Origin: Wolbachia pipientis
Lineage (GTDB): Bacteria > Pseudomonadota > Alphaproteobacteria > Rickettsiales > Anaplasmataceae
Direction: 5' to 3'
NCBI GenBank assembly: GCA_023052945.1
Contig: CP095495.1
Span: 1,116,001 to 1,180,000 of the forward strand
Length of the DNA: 64,000 bases
The position numbers and the translations under genes were made by a program. This document shows positions 40,963 through 50,691 of this stretch, piece by piece. Position 1 is the first letter of the stretch. Each line of letters opens with the position of its first letter. Under the pieces are notes generated by a model that was given only the letters and a program-made list of their open reading frames with translations, had not been told where the DNA came from and made no database searches.

Positions 40963-41155
40963 TTATAAATTAAGACCATGGAATTTCTTCAATTGCTCAC
41001 TCCACAACATCGGTATTTCCTTCAAATCAGCTAACCTCAAACTCCTTGGTTGCCTCCCATTTACTATATCTTCTTTAATCTTTGGTGCTAAATAATTCAG
41101 CCTTAAAATTTGTTGCACACGTCTTGTACCTATATTAATTTTGGCACTCAGCTCT
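40963..41155 (-). pseudogene. Phage WO serine recombinase, C-terminal fragment
   Basis: About 63 residues (SAKINIGTRRVQQILRLNYL, then RQPRSLRLADLKEIPMLW) ending at TAA 40963. This helix-turn-helix plus RQPR..L block closes the large serine recombinases that act as integrases of many WO phages. The catalytic N-terminal domain was removed at the IS3 junction (41156). Marks one prophage boundary module. Confidence 0.7.
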
Positions 41156-41197
41156 TGACCTTACCCAGGAAAAGTGGAGAGAAAGTTGGGAATGTTT

Positions 41198-41935
41198 TTA
41201 CAAAGAGAATGATGAATCAAAAAGCTCAGGGATGCAATAGTTAATAGTAGAATGTCTGCGTTGTTTGTTATAAAAAATTTCTATATATTCAAATATAGCA
41301 GTTTTAATAGACTGTTTGGAGTACTTAGCAGTATTTATTAATAACTCTCTTTTCAGAGAACTAAAGAAACTTTCTACAACGGAATTGTCGTAACAATAGC
41401 CTTTGTGACTCATGCTAGGAACTATGTTCTTTATAGCTAGTAGATTTTGGTAATTTTTTGAAGTATATTGTGAACCTTGATCGCTATGTAATAGTAGATT
41501 CTTGGGATGGTTACGCTTGTAAATGGCCATTAACAAAGAGTCAATAACCAACTGTTTATTTATTGAGCTACTCATCGACCAGCCAACTACCATACGTGAA
41601 TATAGATCGATTACTACTGCCAAATATAGCCATCCTTTCTTGGTTCTTATATAAGTAATATCAGTCACCCACACTTTATTTGGTTGATCGGTAATAAAAT
41701 TTTGATCTAATATATTGGGAACTATGACTCTATTGTCAGTTTGCCGTTTCTTGGTTTTAAATTTTCTTTTAAGTATAGCCTTAATGCCATTTTCTTTCAT
41801 AACATTTTGCACTGTTTTGATGTTGTAATTTTTATCTAAAGCTTTCAATTCAGCATGAATTTTAGGGGCACCATATCTGCATTTAGAAACTTGATGTATT
41901 TTTTGAATATCTGCTAATAGATCTTTTTTTGCCAA
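41198..41935 (-). CDS. IS3-family OrfB catalytic subunit (copy 3)
   Basis: Identical protein to that of copy 2, with DDE motifs intact. Confidence 0.85.
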   Translation of the reverse strand: MAKKDLLADIQKIHQVSKCRYGAPKIHAELKALDKNYNIKTVQNVMKENGIKAILKRKFKTKKRQTDNRVIVPNILDQNFITDQPNKVWVTDITYIRTKKGWLYLAVVIDLYSRMVVGWSMSSSINKQLVIDSLLMAIYKRNHPKNLLLHSDQGSQYTSKNYQNLLAIKNIVPSMSHKGYCYDNSVVESFFSSLKRELLINTAKYSKQSIKTAIFEYIEIFYNKQRRHSTINYCIPELFDSSFSL

Positions 41936-42093
41936 TTCCCTATTGCTTATTTTTTTAGCAAGCCATTTGTAATAACCACTAGCAGATACACCAGAAATTC
42001 TACATAATTCTTGTACTTTATAGCAATTGCTATGCTCTTTTATAAAAAGATATTTTACTCTTTTTGACTGGCAAAATATCCCAGGGCTTTTTT

Positions 42094-42354
42094 TTAAATG
42101 TCTCTTTCCCTTGTTACTCTTGCTAACTCTCTCTTTAAGTCAAATCTCTCTTTATCATAAGGCGCTACGTTACCCCTGCCCGGAAATGCATTTACTGCTG
42201 ACTTTTTCTCGTTATACTTCTTTATCCACTTACCTAATATACCGGGATTTATACCTAGATCCCTTGCTATTTGTGAAATTGTTTCTCCCCTTTCTCTGAA
42301 AAGTTTTACAGCTTCTTCTTTGAACTCTGCTGTATACTCTCTTCCATTTGTCAT
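42094..42354 (-). CDS. IS3-family OrfA (copy 3)
   Basis: Identical to the other OrfA copies and ending at the same early TAA before an A-run. Confidence 0.85.
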   Translation of the reverse strand: MTNGREYTAEFKEEAVKLFRERGETISQIARDLGINPGILGKWIKKYNEKKSAVNAFPGRGNVAPYDKERFDLKRELARVTRERDI

Positions 42355-42529
42355 ATTGCACCTCTTTATGAAAACATTTTTTACTATAAAAACGTCTCAA
42401 CTTTCTCTCCACTTTTCCTGGGTAAGGTCAGTTTATACTTGCCAATGTTTTAGAGATATTTTACTAACATAAAGCGAAGTACTCCGGTTTATAGCTGCTT
42501 TCTTTTTATATAGTGAAATTTGGCTATTT

Positions 42530-44410
42530 TCAACTAATACTATAAATTACATCTTTGTAGTTATGAGATTCAACCACTACTTGCTCTAGCGTTAAACTGC
42601 TGCATTTAGCATCTTTACTATGGTTTTCTTCAAGCACTTTTGTCCTTGCTTCCTTTATTTCCTCAATGAACTTTCCATTAACTTTTTCTGGTTCAATTCT
42701 TTCCTCACAATATACAAGATTTGTGCAATTTGTTTTTCTGTAATAATGTACTCCAAGGAATATCAATGATAGTACAAGTATACTTGAGCCTACAAGTAGT
42801 GATAGCCCTACGTTATTAATCAAAGCGTTCTGGTAAAACTTCTGTACACTACTAATACCACCTTCTACATACAGTAATAAAGGCAATACTATATTTGCAG
42901 CAACCAAACTGCTTAATAATGCTGTAAATAATGGCCTATCTTTGATTACTGATTCTACTTTATTTCTTCTACTAATGACTTTGTCGTCAATATTAATGAA
43001 GTTGTTCTTACCTTTCCAAGCGTTAAGTGTAAAATGTGAATGAGTACCATTGCTGTATTCCAGTTTGACTGATTTTATTACTTTATCTTTTGGTTGATAC
43101 TTTAGCACCTGATTCAAAGTTTCATTCGCATTCTTTCCCCCTATTTGACACTCTTCAGTATCTCTAAATTGCTTTATTCCACAAAATATTGTGCTAATTG
43201 CAAGCAATGAAGTAATCGCTATCATCGGCATAGTAATGTAGAGAGGGCTGTTTGCAAAAAACGTGACAAATTTTGCTTTGTCTTGTACACCTGCAGATGC
43301 GCTAAGTAAAATCACAGTTACACCGAAAATTAGAAATTCCTTCTGCTGCACTGCATATTTTACTCTTGGCAAAACTCTATTTGTTTTCTTTTCTTTTTTA
43401 ATTAACGGAGTTTCTTCATTATCATTTTTTTCTGGTGAGCTAGTTGAAAGTGTAACTATACTATCATGATTTAATGATATATCCTCACATCCTTGAACAC
43501 CACAAGACTCACTCATTTCTGTTACTTGAGAGTTTGATCTTGTCATCTCTGCACTTCTATTGTCTATTCCACTATCACTTCCTTCCAAACTATTTTTTAA
43601 AAATTTTGTATTCAGATCTCTAGGTTCATCAATTATATCTTCTGATCCTTTCTTAATTGGTGTTTCTTCAGAATTTGACTTTTCCATCTCCGGACTTTGA
43701 TCGTTTATTTCACCATCTAAACCTCTTTTCAAGAATTTTTTACTTTTGTCTATAGTTGCATACATAGGTTCTCCTATAGCTTCTTGCTCATCACATTTTT
43801 CTCCATTTAATTGGAAAGAAGAATGTGGTAGCTTTGGTGGTGCAATATTCTGAATAATACTCAACTGATGATTTTCTGCTGTTCTAGGTGAAGGTGGAGC
43901 CACACTCCTACTATTGTCCTGCCGTACGATTTTAGGAAATGACTTTGACTTATCCCATGATTTTCTATCCTCTTCATGCACATCTATTGTGTTATATGTT
44001 TGATAGTTGGAAGATGTGCTGAATGCCACATTAAACTGATCAGGAGAATACCCACCGTTATATCTTATTCCATTTGCCTCACAAACTGCATTAAATTCGT
44101 CCTCTATGTCTTTACCATCATCCAACACTAAAGAAGAACAACTCACTGAAAAATCAGCACCTGCTTCGTCTATTTTTGCTGTAATACTGCTATCGCTACT
44201 ATTGCTAATCACATTTAAAGAAGCTAGTTTGCATTCAGTGTTCAGGTCAGGTTCTTGCTTCGTACCTTTTTCAAACAATTCAATTCTCTCCTTAACAGAT
44301 AGTGTAGAATTTGAAATATTATTTTCTACTTCTTCAGAAAACGATGCTTCATTATTTGTTTGCGACGTTACTACTCCAGCTAACGTCTTTGCTTGATTCA
44401 TTGAGTACAT
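42530..44410 (-). CDS. Large multi-pass membrane protein with disordered Ser/Glu-rich N-terminus
   Basis: About 626 residues; start ATG 44410 or 44401, no clear ribosome binding site. The first half is polar and low-complexity, with an internal repeat (KFLKRGLDGEINDQSPEMEK versus KFLKNSLEGSDSGIDNRSAE) and motifs such as PPSPRTAEN and EPMYATIDKS. The second half has four hydrophobic segments in two pairs (FLIFGVTVILLSASAGV; LYITMPMIAITSLLAIST; LFTALLSSLVAANIVLPLLL; VGLSLLVGSSILVLSLIFLG). No family recognised. It sits between a WO recombinase fragment and a terminase fragment, where eukaryotic-association genes occur in WO phages; a host-facing role is inferred. Confidence 0.65.
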   Translation of the reverse strand: MYSMNQAKTLAGVVTSQTNNEASFSEEVENNISNSTLSVKERIELFEKGTKQEPDLNTECKLASLNVISNSSDSSITAKIDEAGADFSVSCSSLVLDDGKDIEDEFNAVCEANGIRYNGGYSPDQFNVAFSTSSNYQTYNTIDVHEEDRKSWDKSKSFPKIVRQDNSRSVAPPSPRTAENHQLSIIQNIAPPKLPHSSFQLNGEKCDEQEAIGEPMYATIDKSKKFLKRGLDGEINDQSPEMEKSNSEETPIKKGSEDIIDEPRDLNTKFLKNSLEGSDSGIDNRSAEMTRSNSQVTEMSESCGVQGCEDISLNHDSIVTLSTSSPEKNDNEETPLIKKEKKTNRVLPRVKYAVQQKEFLIFGVTVILLSASAGVQDKAKFVTFFANSPLYITMPMIAITSLLAISTIFCGIKQFRDTEECQIGGKNANETLNQVLKYQPKDKVIKSVKLEYSNGTHSHFTLNAWKGKNNFINIDDKVISRRNKVESVIKDRPLFTALLSSLVAANIVLPLLLYVEGGISSVQKFYQNALINNVGLSLLVGSSILVLSLIFLGVHYYRKTNCTNLVYCEERIEPEKVNGKFIEEIKEARTKVLEENHSKDAKCSSLTLEQVVVESHNYKDVIYSIS

Positions 44411-44646
44411 CACATTTAATCCAAAATTATTTATTACGCTAAACTCATTAAAATACGGTATATACCAGTTACACTAACTCTTATAGTTTTACCTGATGCA
44501 ATTGTTCCACTTTCACGCCACTTAAGGCAAAAGACGATTTTTGTCTGCAATAAGTATCCGCCGAAGATTTGTTTAAAATGAGTATCACAACTAATATATG
44601 GATTAGGCTTACTAAATTAATAAAGAACTTTTCTAGTCATTTTAAA

Positions 44647-44934
44647 CTATTTACTATAAAATGTATTTTTCATCAACCCTTCCAATGCACCTTTTATTTG
44701 CTCACTCAATGTTTCATGTATCTTCTCTGTATCATTCATCAATGCCAGCAACTTCGATACTCTTTCTGGAATATTAAGTAAATTATTATGTATAACTCTT
44801 GCTACATTAAATGCTCCTGTTTTTACTTCTTCTACTGCTACAAGTTCTCCTATCTCAGCTTTTGCCTTTGCCTCCAATAATCTTCCCCGCTCCATTTCAT
44901 TTTTTATCCGCGTTTTTAGCAACATTGTGGAAAG
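44647..44934 (-). pseudogene. Phage terminase small subunit (Nu1-like), C-terminal fragment
   Basis: About 90 residues after the IS3 junction: KNEMERGRLLEAKAKAEIGE, FNVARVIHNNLLNIPERVSK and TLSEQIKGALEGLMKN. This is the C-terminal helical region of small terminases that recognise phage DNA for packaging. The N-terminal DNA-binding part is gone. Confidence 0.65.
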
Positions 44935-45010
44935 TGACCTTACCCAGGAAAAGTGGAGAGAAAGTTGAGACGTTTTTATAGTAAAAAATGTTTTCATAAA
45001 GAGGTGCAAT

Positions 45011-45271
45011 ATGACAAATGGAAGAGAGTATACAGCAGAGTTCAAAGAAGAAGCTGTAAAACTTTTCAGAGAAAGGGGAGAAACAATTTCACAAATAGCA
45101 AGGGATCTAGGTATAAATCCCGGTATATTAGGTAAGTGGATAAAGAAGTATAACGAGAAAAAGTCAGCAGTAAATGCATTTCCGGGCAGGGGTAACGTAG
45201 CGCCTTATGATAAAGAGAGATTTGACTTAAAGAGAGAGTTAGCAAGAGTAACAAGGGAAAGAGACATTTAA
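45011..45271 (+). CDS. IS3-family OrfA (copy 4)
   Basis: Identical to the other OrfA copies, with the same early TAA. Confidence 0.85.
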   Translation: MTNGREYTAEFKEEAVKLFRERGETISQIARDLGINPGILGKWIKKYNEKKSAVNAFPGRGNVAPYDKERFDLKRELARVTRERDI

Positions 45272-45429
45272 AAAAAAGCCCTGGGATATTTTGCCAGTCA
45301 AAAAGAGTAAAATATCTTTTTATAAAAGAGCATAGCAATTGCTATAAAGTACAAGAATTATGTAGAATTTCTGGTGTATCTGCTAGTGGTTATTACAAAT
45401 GGCTTGCTAAAAAAATAAGCAATAGGGAA

Positions 45430-46167
45430 TTGGCAAAAAAAGATCTATTAGCAGATATTCAAAAAATACATCAAGTTTCTAAATGCAGATATGGTGCCCC
45501 TAAAATTCATGCTGAATTGAAAGCTTTAGATAAAAATTACAACATCAAAACAGTGCAAAATGTTATGAAAGAAAATGGCATTAAGGCTATACTTAAAAGA
45601 AAATTTAAAACCAAGAAACGGCAAACTGACAATAGAGTCATAGTTCCCAATATATTAGATCAAAATTTTATTACCGATCAACCAAATAAAGTGTGGGTGA
45701 CTGATATTACTTATATAAGAACCAAGAAAGGATGGCTATATTTGGCAGTAGTAATCGATCTATATTCACGTATGGTAGTTGGCTGGTCGATGAGTAGCTC
45801 AATAAATAAACAGTTGGTTATTGACTCTTTGTTAATGGCCATTTACAAGCGTAACCATCCCAAGAATCTACTATTACATAGCGATCAAGGTTCACAATAT
45901 ACTTCAAAAAATTACCAAAATCTACTAGCTATAAAGAACATAGTTCCTAGCATGAGTCACAAAGGCTATTGTTACGACAATTCCGTTGTAGAAAGTTTCT
46001 TTAGTTCTCTGAAAAGAGAGTTATTAATAAATACTGCTAAGTACTCCAAACAGTCTATTAAAACTGCTATATTTGAATATATAGAAATTTTTTATAACAA
46101 ACAACGCAGACATTCTACTATTAACTATTGCATCCCTGAGCTTTTTGATTCATCATTCTCTTTGTAA
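45430..46167 (+). CDS. IS3-family OrfB catalytic subunit (copy 4)
   Basis: Integrase-core protein with VTDITYIRT, LHSDQGSQYT and NSVVESFF; identical to copies 2 and 3. Open upstream in the -1 frame. Confidence 0.85.
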   Translation: MAKKDLLADIQKIHQVSKCRYGAPKIHAELKALDKNYNIKTVQNVMKENGIKAILKRKFKTKKRQTDNRVIVPNILDQNFITDQPNKVWVTDITYIRTKKGWLYLAVVIDLYSRMVVGWSMSSSINKQLVIDSLLMAIYKRNHPKNLLLHSDQGSQYTSKNYQNLLAIKNIVPSMSHKGYCYDNSVVESFFSSLKRELLINTAKYSKQSIKTAIFEYIEIFYNKQRRHSTINYCIPELFDSSFSL

Positions 46168-46209
46168 AAACATTCCCAACTTTCTCTCCACTTTTCCTGG
46201 GTAAGGTCA

Positions 46210-47053
46210 GAACTGAGAAAAAGAGGTATAATAATTTCTCAGGGAGGAGTAAGGTCTGTATGGCTAAGAAATGACCTTGAAACTCTCAAAAAGAGACTTA
46301 AAGCACTAGAGACAAAAGTAGCTCAAGACGGAATCATTTTAACTGAAGAACAACTTGCAGCTTTAGAAAAAATGAAAGAACAAAAGGAAGCTCATGGTGA
46401 AATTGAGACGCAACATCCAGGTTATTTGGGTTCTCAAGATACCTATTATGTGGGCAATATCAAAGGTATAGGGCGAATTTATCAGCAGACTTTTGTTGAC
46501 ACTTATTCCAGGGTTGCAATGGTTAAACTTTACACGGACAGAACAGCTATTACAGCTGAAGATCTTCTCAATGATAGGGTTATTCCATTTTTTGATGAGC
46601 AGAAAATTCCATTATTACGCATTCTAACTGATAGGGGTACGGAATATTGTGGCAAGCCAGAAAATCACGCTTATCAGCTATATTTGGGAATCGAAAATAT
46701 CGACCATTCTAGAACCAAAGCCAACTCTCCACAAACTAATGGCATATGTGAAAGATTTCATAGAACTATGCAAGATGAGTGTTACAATATTATCTTTAGA
46801 AAGAAAATCTACAATTCTTTGGAAGATCTACAGATTGATGTTGATTGTTGGTTGCATTCTTATAATGATACAAGACCTCACTCTGGTAAGTACTGCTATG
46901 GAAAAACACCTATGCAGACTTTTCTTGATAGCAAACATATTGCTTTTCAGAAAAATATTAGTAGCATTAAACAAGAGACTGATATTAGTTTTAACTACCT
47001 CAATTCTTCTGTCAGTTAATTCTTGTCTGTCAGATTAAGTCTTATCTTTTACA
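46210..47053 (+). mobile_element. IS481 element, 3' portion of the copy split by the island
   Basis: Continues the transposase from ELRKRGIIISQGG to its stop at 47019 and ends with the TGTAAAAGATAAG terminus (complement). The 844 bp plus the 356 bp at 18948-19303 equal the full 1196 bp plus a 4-bp duplication. The flank ACTTAGC at 47054 matches 18941. Confidence 0.95.
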
Positions 47054-47436
47054 ACTTAGCACCTACATCTGTACGAACATTGTCCCAGGAGGTAATGTTC
47101 GTACAGTTATGTGTCAGCTACTTGCATGACACCCTGGCAATCGTCATCCCGCTACTTGTTAGCGGGATCTAGAGATACCGTGACGGTATGACGGTCCGCT
47201 ACGTGCTAGCGGATGAGATACCGCGGCGGTATGACGGTTAATTGTTCCGCGCGGGATGACAGGAAAAGGAGGCTACTTGCATGACAAGAAGAGGGTACTT
47301 GGATAAGAGGCATTGCCCTCCTGGTAGGCCCAAATTGCAATGTTCGTACAGTTATAAGTACACAGTAGTGTGAATTTTTTACTTCGGTAGTTTTTCATTA
47401 TCATTATAATCATAATAGTAGTTGAGTTTAATTGAT
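47054..47436. other. Intergenic region with hairpins and palindromic repeats
   Basis: No gene. A perfect 11-bp stem (GTACGAACATT, 12-base loop) lies at 47071-47104, and part of it (TGTTCGTACAGTTAT) recurs directly near 47341. GC-rich ATCCCGCTA and ATACCG palindromes fill 47145-47245. Confidence 0.6.
47071..47104. repeat. 11-bp stem hairpin
   Basis: GTACGAACATT pairs perfectly with AATGTTCGTAC around a 12-base loop. It is not followed by a T-tract, so it is a dispersed repeat unit more than a terminator. Confidence 0.7.
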
Positions 47437-47748
47437 ATGAAAACTTTTACGAAAAATTTTAAAAATAACGAAAAAAAGCTAGAGGAGTTTAATAAGGAAT
47501 TTGAAGATATCACAACTATAGCTCAAGATAAATTTGCACATGAACTTGAAAATATCGCATATGACAGTGTGCAAAAATTTCGCAGTCTGCTTGCTAAAGA
47601 GTTAAACTCCATCTTCAATAATATTCATTCTCAAAATGTTAATCTACTAAAATCCAGCCTAGTTGAATATGCTATAAGTTCAAATTTTATCAATAAAAAA
47701 GGAGAAACAGCTTTAATACGTTCTCTTCTCAATATATTCGTACGGTAA
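47437..47748 (+). CDS. Unidentified small helical protein, probably phage-related
   Basis: About 103 residues from ATG 47437 (an in-frame TTG lies 15 bases upstream). Highly charged and helical (NNEKKLEEFNKEFEDITT, then ENIAYDSVQKFRSLLAKEL). No family recognised. It lies 130 bp before a phage head-tail connector fragment, so a virion or phage accessory role is possible. Confidence 0.5.
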   Translation: MKTFTKNFKNNEKKLEEFNKEFEDITTIAQDKFAHELENIAYDSVQKFRSLLAKELNSIFNNIHSQNVNLLKSSLVEYAISSNFINKKGETALIRSLLNIFVR

Positions 47749-47877
47749 AGAATTTCAAGCACTCAGAGTTGCTGCTGCAACTTAATATCGAATACAAACT
47801 GCATAGCTAAAGTAAGTAAGATTTGCCCTGCGGTAAACCTTACTTATTTTAGCTACATACAGAAAAGGGGGGTTGTT

Positions 47878-48175
47878 ATGTCAACAAGACCAGAATATCC
47901 GATCATAAATATACAACGTAAATCTAAGCCTAAGTCTTTTCCAGTTACTTTAGCAGAGGTTAAATCTTTTTTACGTATTGAGAACGACCAGGATGATAAG
48001 TTGATTTCAGATCTAATTTTTATGGCAACTGATTATGCTGAGTGGCATATGGAAAAGTCACTGGTGAAACAAACATGGCAAGTTTCATATGAAGATTATG
48101 TACCTCATAGGATCTATTTAAGCTATGGCCCTGTGAATAAGATAATATTGGCCACTGCTAAAAATCAAAAACTTA
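47878..48175 (+). pseudogene. Phage head-tail connector (gp6/phiE125 gp8-like), C-terminus cut
   Basis: ATG 47878 follows a strong GGGG-rich site. VTLAEVKSFLRIENDQDDKL and FMATDYAEWHMEKSLVKQTW are the helical core of head-tail connector proteins that join capsid and tail. After about 100 residues an IS5 element interrupts it and the frame ends within the IS. Confidence 0.75.
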
Positions 48176-49130
48176 AGACCTGCTGCAAAAGGTGATTGAA
48201 AAAATGATGTGAGAGAGGTAGAAGAAGAATAAGCAGATCAAGTAAGGAAAAAAATGAGCTTTAGTTACTATAATATGAAAAAACACCCAAGAAACTTTCG
48301 TAATATAACAGGTTTAACTATAGAGGAGTTCGAAAAAGTAGTGGAAAAAGTGAGGTCTGGATAGGAAAAACAGAAAAAGTGTCATGGTAGAAGATCAAAA
48401 CTACCAACTCTGGAAGATAAGTTGTTTTGCGTAATTTTGTACTATCGCACTTACATAACACATAGATTTTTAGGATGCCTATTCAATGTACACAACGCAA
48501 ATGTATGTAGGTTACTTAAGAGAATAGAGCCATTACTCGCCAAAAAAGTGACTATAACAAAAGATAGAAGTATGACGCCAGAAAAAATACTGAAGATTTT
48601 GGCTGATGTTACAGAACAGCAAATACAGAGACCAGAAGATAGTAAAAAACGGAAGAAATCATATTCAGGAAAAAAAAGAACCAACACTATGAAAACTGAG
48701 ATTATTATCGAAGAAGGAGGAAGAATTTTATCAGTGTCAAAGTCATACCGTGGTAGAATTAGTGATTTCCGCATAAGGAAACAAGAAAAATATTTACCAC
48801 TTGATAGCATAAAACATGCCGATTCTGGATATCAAGGTTGGCAAAAATTGCAAAGCAATGTTATAATTCCATATAAAAAGTATCGTAAAAAGCCATTAAC
48901 TCCAGAGCATAATAGAAGATTAGCATCATTTAGAATGAGAGTAGAAAACAAGATCCGAGAGATAAAGATATTTAAGATTATGTCGAATGTTTATCGCAAT
49001 TTTCAGAAAAAATATAACCTGAGGTTCAATATTATTGCTGGTATTGTAAATCTTAAGCACGCCTTTTAGTTAACCTTGATTTTAGTCACCCTCCTTTCCT
49101 TTTTTTTATCGCTTGATTCGCAGCAGGTCT
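48176..49130 (+). mobile_element. IS5-family element, copy 2 (955 bp)
   Basis: Full length with AGACCTGCTG ends. Flanks (TTA and TAT) do not form an exact 3-bp duplication. The head-tail connector does not continue on the right, where intergenic repeats begin. Confidence 0.9.
48254..49069 (+). pseudogene. IS5-family transposase with nonsense codon
   Basis: Same gene as at 6296-7111, but codon 37 (Cys in the intact copy) is TAG at 48362. Translation could restart only at 48422, giving 215 residues without the N-terminal helix-turn-helix. Confidence 0.9.
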
Positions 49131-49345
49131 TATGTTAAGAGATACCGCGGCGATATGACGTAGGGCTACAGCCAGTGCGTGACACTGGGATCTAGAAAAA
49201 AAGAACCAGTGTCAGCTACTTTCATGACATCATCATAAAGTAAACCAGTGTCTGGGCACTGGAATGACAAAGAAATAGGCACTGGGATGACGAGAAAGGA
49301 GTACTGGGATGACACCTACGCACGCTCACTTTGTCATTCCAGAGT
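49131..49345. repeat. Dispersed intergenic repeats
   Basis: Several copies of short phrases (CACTGGGATGAC, CCAGTGTCAGCTACTTTCAT, GATACCGCGGCG) that recur in other spacers of the window. No gene. Confidence 0.6.
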
Positions 49346-49495
49346 GTAAAACATAGCATACGCGTCAAGTTAAGAAGTTGTAAGCAAGTTTAGGGAAGTT
49401 AAAGTAGATAACCTGGTCTTCCTATACCTGTCCTTTATAGAAAATTGTGACCAGTCTGTGGTAAGTTTTTTCAGAAAAATTCTCAGGTTATTAAT

Positions 49496-50691
49496 TGTAA
49501 AAGATAAGACTTAATCTGATAGACAAGAATTAACTGACAGAAGAATTGAGGTAGTTAAAACTAATATCAGTCTCTTGTTTAATGCTACTAATATTTTTCT
49601 GAAAAGCAATATGTTTGCTATCAAGAAAAGTCTGCATAGGTGTTTTTCCATAGCAGTACTTACCAGAGTGAGGTCTTGTATCATTATAAGAACGCAACCA
49701 ACAATCAACATCAATCTGTAGATCTTCCAAAGAATTGTAGATTTTCTTTCTAAAGATAATATTGTAACACTCATCTTGCATAGTTCTATGAAATCTTTCA
49801 CATATGCCATTAGTTTGTGGAGAGTTGGCTTTGGTTCTAGAATGGTCGATATTTTCGATTCCCAAATATAGCTGATAAGCGTGATTTTCTGGCTTGCCAC
49901 AATATTCCGTACCCCTATCAGTTAGAATGCGTAATAATGGAATTTTCTGCTCATCAAAAAATGGAATAACCCTATCATTGAGAAGATCTGCAGCTGTAAT
50001 AGCTGTTCTGTCCGTGTAAAGTTTAACCATTGCAACCCTGGAATAAGTGTCAACAAAAGTCTGCTGATAAATTCGCCCTATACCTTTGATATTGCCCACA
50101 TAATAGGTATCTTGAGAACCCAAATAACCTGGATGTTGCGTCTCAATTTCACCATGAGCTTCCTTTTGTTCTTTCATTTTTTCTAAAGCTGCAAGTTGTT
50201 CTTCAGTTAAAATGATTCCGTCTTGAGCTACTTTTGTCTCTAGTGCTTTAAGTCTCTTTTTGAGAGTTTCAAGGTCATTTCTTAGCCATACAGACCTTAC
50301 TCCTCCCTGAGAAATTATTATACCTCTTTTTCTCAGTTCATTTGCAGCTCTTTCTTGCCCATATGCTGGAAATTCTGTTGCTATACCAATCACTGTTCTT
50401 TCTATATTATCGGAAACTCTGTTCGCTAATAGCGGTTTTTTCTTACTTATTTCATGTAATGCTCCCTCTCCTCCATTTTCATATAACTCCTTAAATCGAT
50501 AAAATGTATCTCTTGAGTATCCCATCACTTTACATGCTTGAGATACATTTCCTAGTTGTTTTGCTAGTTCTAATAACCCTAGCTTTGGTTTTAGTATTTT
50601 TGTTTGTATTGTACTCATTTCTAACACTCCTTTCTTTTATTATTTTATAACTTACTTTTTTAAAGTGTCAGATCAAGTCTTATTTAATACA
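49496..50691 (-). mobile_element. IS481-family element, copy 3 (1196 bp)
   Basis: Standard TGTA ends with a clean 7-bp target duplication TATTAAT (49489-49495 and 50692-50698). The empty site is visible in the intact IS4 copies, confirming the ends. Confidence 0.96.
49530..50618 (-). CDS. IS481-family transposase
   Basis: Same protein as the other copies, with substitutions at TAADLLND (others TAEDLLND) and CWLRSYND (others CWLHSYND). DDE motifs intact. Confidence 0.9.
   Translation of the reverse strand: MSTIQTKILKPKLGLLELAKQLGNVSQACKVMGYSRDTFYRFKELYENGGEGALHEISKKKPLLANRVSDNIERTVIGIATEFPAYGQERAANELRKRGIIISQGGVRSVWLRNDLETLKKRLKALETKVAQDGIILTEEQLAALEKMKEQKEAHGEIETQHPGYLGSQDTYYVGNIKGIGRIYQQTFVDTYSRVAMVKLYTDRTAITAADLLNDRVIPFFDEQKIPLLRILTDRGTEYCGKPENHAYQLYLGIENIDHSRTKANSPQTNGICERFHRTMQDECYNIIFRKKIYNSLEDLQIDVDCWLRSYNDTRPHSGKYCYGKTPMQTFLDSKHIAFQKNISSIKQETDISFNYLNSSVS

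Larger units (their letters stand above)
41156..42430 (-). mobile_element. IS3-family element, copy 3 (1275 bp)
   Basis: Same orientation as copy 2, inverted relative to copies 1 and 4. Flanks CAGCTCT and GTTTATA do not match. The recombinase does not resume on the other side. Confidence 0.92.
44935..46209 (+). mobile_element. IS3-family element, copy 4 (1275 bp)
   Basis: Direct repeat of copy 1, 25.6 kb away. Left flank is the terminase fragment; right flank begins GAACTGAG, the continuation of the IS481 element interrupted at 19303. The 4-bp duplication GAAC thus pairs this right end with the left end of copy 1. Confidence 0.95.

Noticed and set aside
28336..44413. Cytoplasmic incompatibility genes cifA/cifB expected near WO recombinase genes
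   Set aside because: None of the proteins shows the CifB Ulp1 or nuclease motifs or CifA-like sequence that I can recognise.
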